64,000 nt of DNA from Gymnopus androsaceus JB14 (lineage: Eukaryota > Basidiomycota > Agaricomycetes > Agaricales > Omphalotaceae). Each line of letters starts with the position of its first letter. Position 1 is the stretch's first letter. The position numbers were made by a program, and so were the translations under genes. The stretch is from assembly GCA_009733575.1 (NCBI GenBank), contig ML769444.1, positions 124,001 to 188,000 on the forward strand. Reading direction: 5' to 3'. The notes below the pieces were generated by a model that was given only the letters and a program-made list of their open reading frames with translations, had not been told where the DNA came from and searched no databases. Positions 59,095 through 64,000 of this stretch are shown here, in pieces.

Positions 59095-59805
59095 CTATCG
59101 TGAAATTGAACCTGAATCTGACGGCTTCTGATCCTTCTCTACCTTTACATCTTCTTCGCCTATACCGTTGAATATGCCCCACCAATTACTCTCCTTGATC
59201 GCGGAACCGGCGGCAGAGAGCACACTTTCCATTAGGATCTGAGCATCTCCCTTGTCATCCTGCTGCTGCTGCTGCTCCTGGTATTGCCAGTCACGGTGGG
59301 CTTGGAAAGATGCCCAAGGTTTTGGGCGCTTTCGTTGGCCCGTCGAGCGTGAACCTCGGGCCGAGTTCTTTCTTTCACCATTGATCATGTCCAAGACCAA
59401 TCCTGCCATAGTGTTGGCTACACCTTGGCCTCCCAATGCATTCCCGTTTTGGCCCATGAACCATCCAGCACCACCTGCTAAGCCAGCCAAAATAGTACCC
59501 CATTTAATGAACCAGAAGCTAGTTCGCAACATCCATGCCGTTGTGCGATATAAGCTGACTATTGCAAGATAGGCGGATAAAAGAGCAATCAGCGGCGGAA
59601 TTAATGTCTGAGCATTCCAGTTGGACGACTCGAATAATACAGAGCGAATAAGAGTCAGGAGCGCCGACGCGAGCGCAAGTCCATGAGACAGGAATGAGAT
59701 CAAAACCGAGTACACAGGCTGGGGGAGATTGTCGGAGAGGTAGGAGAGAAGAGGATCCAGAAATTCTGGTAGCGGAATGTCCGCCGGAGTAACGATGTTG
59801 GCCAT
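59095..59805 (-). CDS. APQ12-like membrane protein (nuclear pore assembly), 236 aa
   Basis: A single exon, 236 aa, start at 59805 (MANIVTPADIPLPEFLDPLL), stop at 59095. Three hydrophobic segments lie at about residues 34-55 (VLISFLSHGLALASALLTLI), 68-87 (TLIPPLIALLSAYLAIVSLY) and 96-117 (FWFIKWGTILAGLAGGAGWF). The segment LIPPLIALLSAYLAIVSLYR with TAWMLRTSFWFIKWG resembles the APQ12 family, nuclear-envelope/ER proteins that affect pore assembly and mRNA export. The C-terminal half is polar, with a basic patch (RSTGQRKRPKPW) and a Gln run (EQQQQQQ). Being intronless is unusual in this window. The start is divergent from the next gene by 248 bp. Confidence 0.6.
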   Translation of the reverse strand: MANIVTPADIPLPEFLDPLLSYLSDNLPQPVYSVLISFLSHGLALASALLTLIRSVLFESSNWNAQTLIPPLIALLSAYLAIVSLYRTTAWMLRTSFWFIKWGTILAGLAGGAGWFMGQNGNALGGQGVANTMAGLVLDMINGERKNSARGSRSTGQRKRPKPWASFQAHRDWQYQEQQQQQDDKGDAQILMESVLSAAGSAIKESNWWGIFNGIGEEDVKVEKDQKPSDSGSISR

Positions 59806-60053
59806 TTAGCGACTGATGAGAATGGTGAGAGCAGATGCTGGCAGATGAAAGGCGTCACGCTAAATGCCGGGGAGCCAGAATTTCGAGCCGAATATGCCAT
59901 ATTTGGTAAGATTCTTAGATTGCTGATCAGAAAGCGCTGACACGTGACTGTCTCGTATAAAGCTTCTCAGAAACGATCAAACTTCAGTTCTCTTTTACCA
60001 CCATCATCAATTAACTTCTCTCAACCTACTCAGCCAAACTCTAATCTTCACTC
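59806..60053. promoter_or_regulatory. divergent promoter, APQ12-like / small Ser-rich gene
   Basis: 248 bp between opposite start codons. A pyrimidine-rich stretch (TTCTCTTTTACC to CTCTCAACC) precedes the plus-strand gene. No strong factor site stands out. Confidence 0.45.
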
Positions 60054-60683
60054 ATGGCTACAAAGAGAAAATTTGACGGTGACTGCGACGATGCAATCCA
60101 CCAAGTAGGTTCTTCCAATGTTTTTTTTTTCTGTCGCGTCTAACTCTCTGCTAGCACCCCAAACAACTAAAACTAGTCCCTTTCCCCAACTATGAGGACA
60201 ACGATTGCATGATGTCCGAGGCAGAGCCTTACTCTCACCATAATCGAAACACGTCTTCAGCCAGCTCCGACTCTTCTAACGCGTCGGGCTCTCCTACCAC
60301 GCCTCCTGGTATGCAAAGTTCTTTTTACGTGCCTCTCTTACTTACAATGTTTTCGGTAGCGACTTATCCTTCCGTCGAACCTTACGCACTTTCTCTTATC
60401 CCAGATGTCTCAATGTCAGGTGTCACTGTTATCCAGTCTTCTTCGACTTCTATGTCCAACGTCGGTCTCCTTCAGCCACATCTTGACTTTAAACATCACG
60501 GGTAAGTTATGAACATACCGCCGGGTAACTTCTGTTTGTCTCACCCATCTTGTATCGCTCAGTAACAGCTGCACGACAATTCCCAAACTTCGGATCGCTT
60601 GTTCCCCCGGCTTGAACGGTCAACGAACGATGTGGAGCCATTGCTCAACTTGCGGCGCCATTGCCATGGTCAACTGCGACTAA
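60054..60683 (+). CDS. Small Ser-rich protein with C-terminal Cys cluster
   Basis: Four exons, about 145 aa; start ATG at 60054 (MATKRKFDGDCDDAIHQ), stop TAA at 60681-60683. The first residues carry a basic KRK and the second exon HPKQLKLVPFPNYED, then an acidic and Ser-rich stretch (SSASSDSSNASGSPTTPP). The last exon is compact: KLRIACSPGLNGQRTMW followed by SHCSTCGAIAMVNCD. Its four Cys and one His could bind a metal, though no known finger matches. All three introns have good splice ends and keep the frame, so the gene model is firm. I do not recognise the family; a small nuclear protein is a guess. Confidence 0.7.
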
Positions 60684-62942
60684 AGCTTCGAACCAACACC
60701 CATCAAATTTGCAACATTCCCCTCACTCCACAAAAAAAAATCGACTCATCCTGGTTCTGTTATTTTTTCTTTCGCTATCCGTGCTCGCTTGTCCATATTT
60801 CGCTTTCCGTTGCCTTTCCTTTTCTATGTAGGTTTTCGCGCATGGCCTCTGATTCTGGACTCGACTGTCCTGCCACCATAACTTATGCTCTTCCAACAAC
60901 CTGCCAACCGACCCAGCAGCAGATATCGTCCATATTTGATTCAGCTCCGACAGTATCCGACCATTCTTCACTCTATCCCCCCCCGGCCCGCCTCCTCGCC
61001 ATACTCTTGCCTCTCCCTCTCTACGTCGGTTACCTGTTTGCAGCCTCTGCTACGCTACACAAAAAAAATGTCCACCGGCTCTTTACTCCTTGTACATTAT
61101 TACTTAGATTATAGTTACCTATTTGGACGATACGTATGCCTCCATTGTAAATGCTACTGTAGCAAATTGTTCCTTCCAAAACTTGCGTGTTGTACGGACT
61201 GAGAGTCTGCGATGGTGAACATACAAACCAGTTTGGACACTTTATGCAAGCTGAGCATTAAGCGCTTTGTATCGATGAATGGGACTCGCGACGTGTTACA
61301 GCGCACTGCCCCAGCTGGTATCAATTCAAAAACACAAGTACTTTAGGCAATTATGGCTAGGCTAGCTATTGGGTTTCTTAGCGAAGACTCAAGAGGAAGA
61401 GGCGGAAATGATGGTATCTTGCCGGCGCCTTGACAAAATGAAAATCGATTTTGTAAGGGCTCAGCGCAAATGAAATGAATCATCCACAGTAACAACCTAC
61501 GAATCATTATTCTCTCGCATCACGTTCGGGAAGTTTGTTTCTATCGAATGGATCCATCCTCGCCGTTGACTATCCAACCTAGACCACCATCCAAAGAGTC
61601 CTCAGTACCAAATTGACCCCATCTTTTCCGGACGATGCATTCCAGGAGACCCTCCTCCGCGCTGGACTAGCGGTACCCACATTCCGTCAATTCGCTCAAG
61701 TACGTACTAAGCCGGATGAACACGGTGATGAGAAGTGCGCGATTGTCTATACGTGCGCAAAGGATGTTGGGAACAACGGAGCCTCTTTCACAACTTTCAG
61801 AGGAATAACTCCGATGAACGGGTCCCCCACTAAGCGCCATACTGGTTCGGCTTCATTGGTGATAATTTCGAAAGATATTTTTGCGTAGCTCCCGCCTACC
61901 GCAGGACGAGGGTGTTTTCGGAGATGTGCTCGGATGAGCGGTAGGGCCCAGGCAGCCTTAAAACTTGATTAAGCCAAAGACCTTTTAGTTGCGTTGCGTT
62001 GAATGGTGAAGATTGGAAATTTAACCAAGTTGCCTGGACAAATCCGCTGCGGTGCCGATCGATAATGACCTCCTGAGGCTCCGACAAGATGATCGATGTG
62101 TATGAAGAGGCTGTTCCTGATCAACAGTGTTCAACGACGAGATTTTTTATACACGGATTGGGGGAGCTTAGAGAGCTCCTTCGGCGGATTCTGGGGTCAT
62201 TCACTTTGACAGCTTTTGACCTGTAGTGAATGTAAGTTGATACTCTCAACAGTAACCTTTTTGTATGTAGTCGCACCGCACGATTGGCTTTCCGGCAATT
62301 TTAAATCCCCTTTACAGGGTCGGGAGCACAGGCACGCCAAGCACCATGGGGCAATGTGGGGCTTTTGATGAATTTGATGGCGCATCAAAGGGTGGAGAAC
62401 CTGGGGTCTACATAGGAAGCTAGAAACGACCATATTTCGCTCCCTTTCTAAGATTGGATTCGTGTAGAATACGTGATATGTGGATGTATGCGTCTTGGAG
62501 CTCCGATAGATATTAGTTTCCGTTTGGGGCGCGCGCGCCCCGCACAATTCTGATTGCGACAAGCCCGGACCACGGTTCGATCAACGTTCTCATGACCAAC
62601 TTTGTTTGAAATTTTAGTGGGCTAGATCAGATGTGGCCATGTTGCGCTCATACAGCGCACCCAAGTTTCTTGAATTTCTTGCTGCTCAGAAGAGGTCTGA
62701 ACATGGATTTTTCGAGAGAGAAGGTGGTTCAAGCCCCTTTATCTCACTGCCGAACTTTACCGAAAGTTTTAGTTGATCTTGTTCAAAAGAGATCGGCTTT
62801 GGTTTCACTGACAAGTTCCGACTTGCCATCACTGGTTCTCTGACGTATGCAGTCCATTTCAATTTCCATCTTCTTTAAAAGGCTCGGGTTTCGCGATATA
62901 ATTTTGTTGTCGTCTCTTCCCGACTGAACTTCCTTCCCCACA
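60684..62942. other. 2.26-kb gene-poor region
   Basis: No supported gene between the small Ser-rich protein and the MFS transporter. The left part is T/C-rich 3' flank. Short open frames at 60842-61114, 61613-61888, 61896-62087 (-) and 62197-62562 (-) lack ATG starts, introns or family resemblance. A 16-bp perfect G/C palindrome lies at 62526-62541. The region could be the remains of a decayed element, but no terminal repeats or transposase/RT motifs were seen. Confidence 0.6.
62526..62541. repeat. 16-bp perfect G/C palindrome
   Basis: GGGGCGCGCGCGCCCC reads the same on both strands. It stands in an otherwise AT-moderate gene-poor region, so it is unusual here. Confidence 0.85.
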
Positions 62943-64000
62943 ATGTCAGAGAAGATAGACACGGAGAAAGGCTCTATCGAGCAAGAAGAAGAGCATCACG
63001 TCGACCTTGCTAACAATGTCAATGCCAGGTAGCTTTCTTTTCTTGTCCTTATCAGCTAGTACTGACTATCGCTATGCTTTCAGGATCCAGAACCCCCTCC
63101 ATGGAATTCCTAAACCCAAGCTTATGGCTCAGGTCGAACAGTTTGCACGCGAGAAGGGCATGGAAGAGCAACTCCCTCTACTTCAGAAAGCTGCTCTCCT
63201 TGCCCAGAACCCCAAAGAGTTCGAGAACATCCCAGAGCTTGATGAGGAGGATCGCGAGGTCATTCGCCGGGAGATTACCCGTATGTATCTTGCTGATCAT
63301 CGTATGGTTCTTCCCGCTCATACTTCAATTTAGACAAATGGTCTCAGCCAAGAGGTATGCCTAGAAGGGTAATATAACATATGGGCATCGAGGCTGACTG
63401 CAATCGGCATAGATATGTATTTGACAGTAATTATCTGCTCAATTGCAGCTGCAGTACAGTACGTCCCGCTATTCAATTAGCGCCAATGATTCTCATATCA
63501 TTATAGGGGATGGGATCAGGAGGGCTCCAACGGAGCCAATCTTTCTTTCCCTCAGGTTTTTGGTATCGACGACTCAGCGGGGGCCCCCAACGCTTCAACA
63601 AATCAGTGGCTTGTTGGCCTCATCAACTCTGGGTGCGTCAACTGCCGTGTCATTTTGCGCATTACTGACCTTTCTCTAGACCTTACATTGGTGCTTCGCT
63701 CATTGGATGCTGGCTCACTGACCCTTTGAATATCTGTGGGTGCTCTGAGTTGATTCGTTCCTTTTTCAGCTCACAAAACTATGTTTTAGTATTCGGACGT
63801 CGTGGAACCATTTTCATTTGTGGTATCTTCTGTACTCTAAGTGTCATTGGATCTGCTTTCTCGCAAACATGGCCTCAGCTACTTGTAAGACGGACTGCAG
63901 CAGCTTGTCATTCTCCTTTTCTAATTGCAACGATCAGGTTACTCGTCTTCTACTTGGTATCGGTATGGGTGCTAAAGCAAGTACCGTCCCCGTCTTTGCC
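62943..64000 (+). CDS. MFS sugar-type transporter (5' part; runs off the window)
   Basis: Start ATG at 62943; the gene continues past 64000. About 240 residues in eight exons are present. An N-terminal cytoplasmic part (MSEKIDTEKGSIEQEEEHHV; PKLMAQVEQFAREKGMEEQL; PELDEEDREVIRREI) precedes the first helix (MYLTVIICSIAAAVQGWDQE). QGWDQEGSNGANLSFP and NQWLVGLINSGPYIGASLIG follow, then FGRRGTIFICGIFCTLSVIG (the GR(R/K)G signature of loop 2-3) and RLLLGIGMGAKASTVPVFA. This resembles the fungal sugar/inositol transporter branch of the major facilitator family, plasma-membrane proteins driven by proton symport. The substrate cannot be told from the part seen. The 60-residue N-terminal extension is longer than in most hexose carriers and is common in a basidiomycete subfamily. 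Confidence 0.87.

Noticed and set aside
60842..61114. 91-residue open frame with ATG downstream of the small Ser-rich gene
   Set aside because: It lies in the T/C-rich 3' flank, has no introns or family resemblance, and its hydrophobic end follows from pyrimidine-rich DNA.
61613..62087. Open frames on both strands as a retroelement remnant
   Set aside because: No reverse transcriptase, integrase or protease motif, and no terminal repeats seen.
62550..62590. GGTTCGATC, similar to a tRNA T-arm (B box)
   Set aside because: No matching A box or acceptor stem at the right distance upstream.

Overview
The window is nuclear DNA from a filamentous fungus, almost certainly a mushroom-type basidiomycete (Agaricomycetes). 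Nearly every gene is cut by many short introns of about 45-70 nt with GT...AG ends, genes are close together on both strands, and the protein set is typical of that group: Ski3, eIF3c, Nup107/Nup84, WRNIP1/Mgs1, COG5, Ilv6, a PDK1/Pkh kinase, an HMT1-type ABC transporter, a Zn2Cys6 regulator and an HMG-box factor. No rRNA, convincing tRNA, CRISPR array, virus or intact transposon was seen. The sequence does not allow a species call.

Layout. 1-7.9 kb: a CDKN3-like phosphatase (+), the Ski3 TPR scaffold of cytoplasmic mRNA decay (+) and a LETM1-like mitochondrial membrane protein (-). 8.4-18.1 kb: a minus-strand run of APS kinase (sulfate assimilation; a diverged inverted repeat lies on either side), eIF3c, an OM14-like mitochondrial outer-membrane protein, pyroglutamyl peptidase I and the WRNIP1/Mgs1 AAA ATPase. 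18.3-26.5 kb: Nup107/Nup84, an unrecognised 651-aa protein and a Ser/Thr-rich single-pass membrane protein (all +). 26.9-30.9 kb: a class-3 lipase (-) diverging from a metal-dependent amidohydrolase (+) whose reading frame is broken once. 31.3-42.1 kb: a vacuolar/mitochondrial-type ABC half transporter, a Gly-rich RRM protein, an HMG-box factor and a PDK1-like kinase (all +). 42.3-47.1 kb: the acetolactate synthase regulatory subunit and COG5 (-). 47.3-52.9 kb: a Zn2Cys6 regulator (+) convergent with a type-B carboxylesterase (-). 53.3-60.7 kb: a CipC-like protein (+), a four-TM protein (+), a CBM5/12-TM-DUF3421 protein (-), an APQ12-like protein (-) and a small Ser-rich protein with a C-terminal Cys cluster (+). 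60.7-62.9 kb is gene-poor. From 62.9 kb an MFS sugar-type transporter runs off the end.

Most genes are unrelated housekeeping functions, not a cluster. No dedicated new system is evident. The items most worth a second look are: two consecutive microexons (7 and 20 nt) in the ABC transporter with duplicated intron sequence; a 10-nt microexon in a CBM5/12-TM-DUF3421 fusion; the inverted repeat around APS kinase; a tandem duplication of the 3' coding end of WRNIP1; and three genes with single-base frame breaks, which are either assembly indels or real lesions.

Gene models were spliced by eye from reading frame, splice signals and family conservation. Start, stop and named-motif positions are read directly. 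Protein lengths marked 'about' and functions of unnamed domains are inference.
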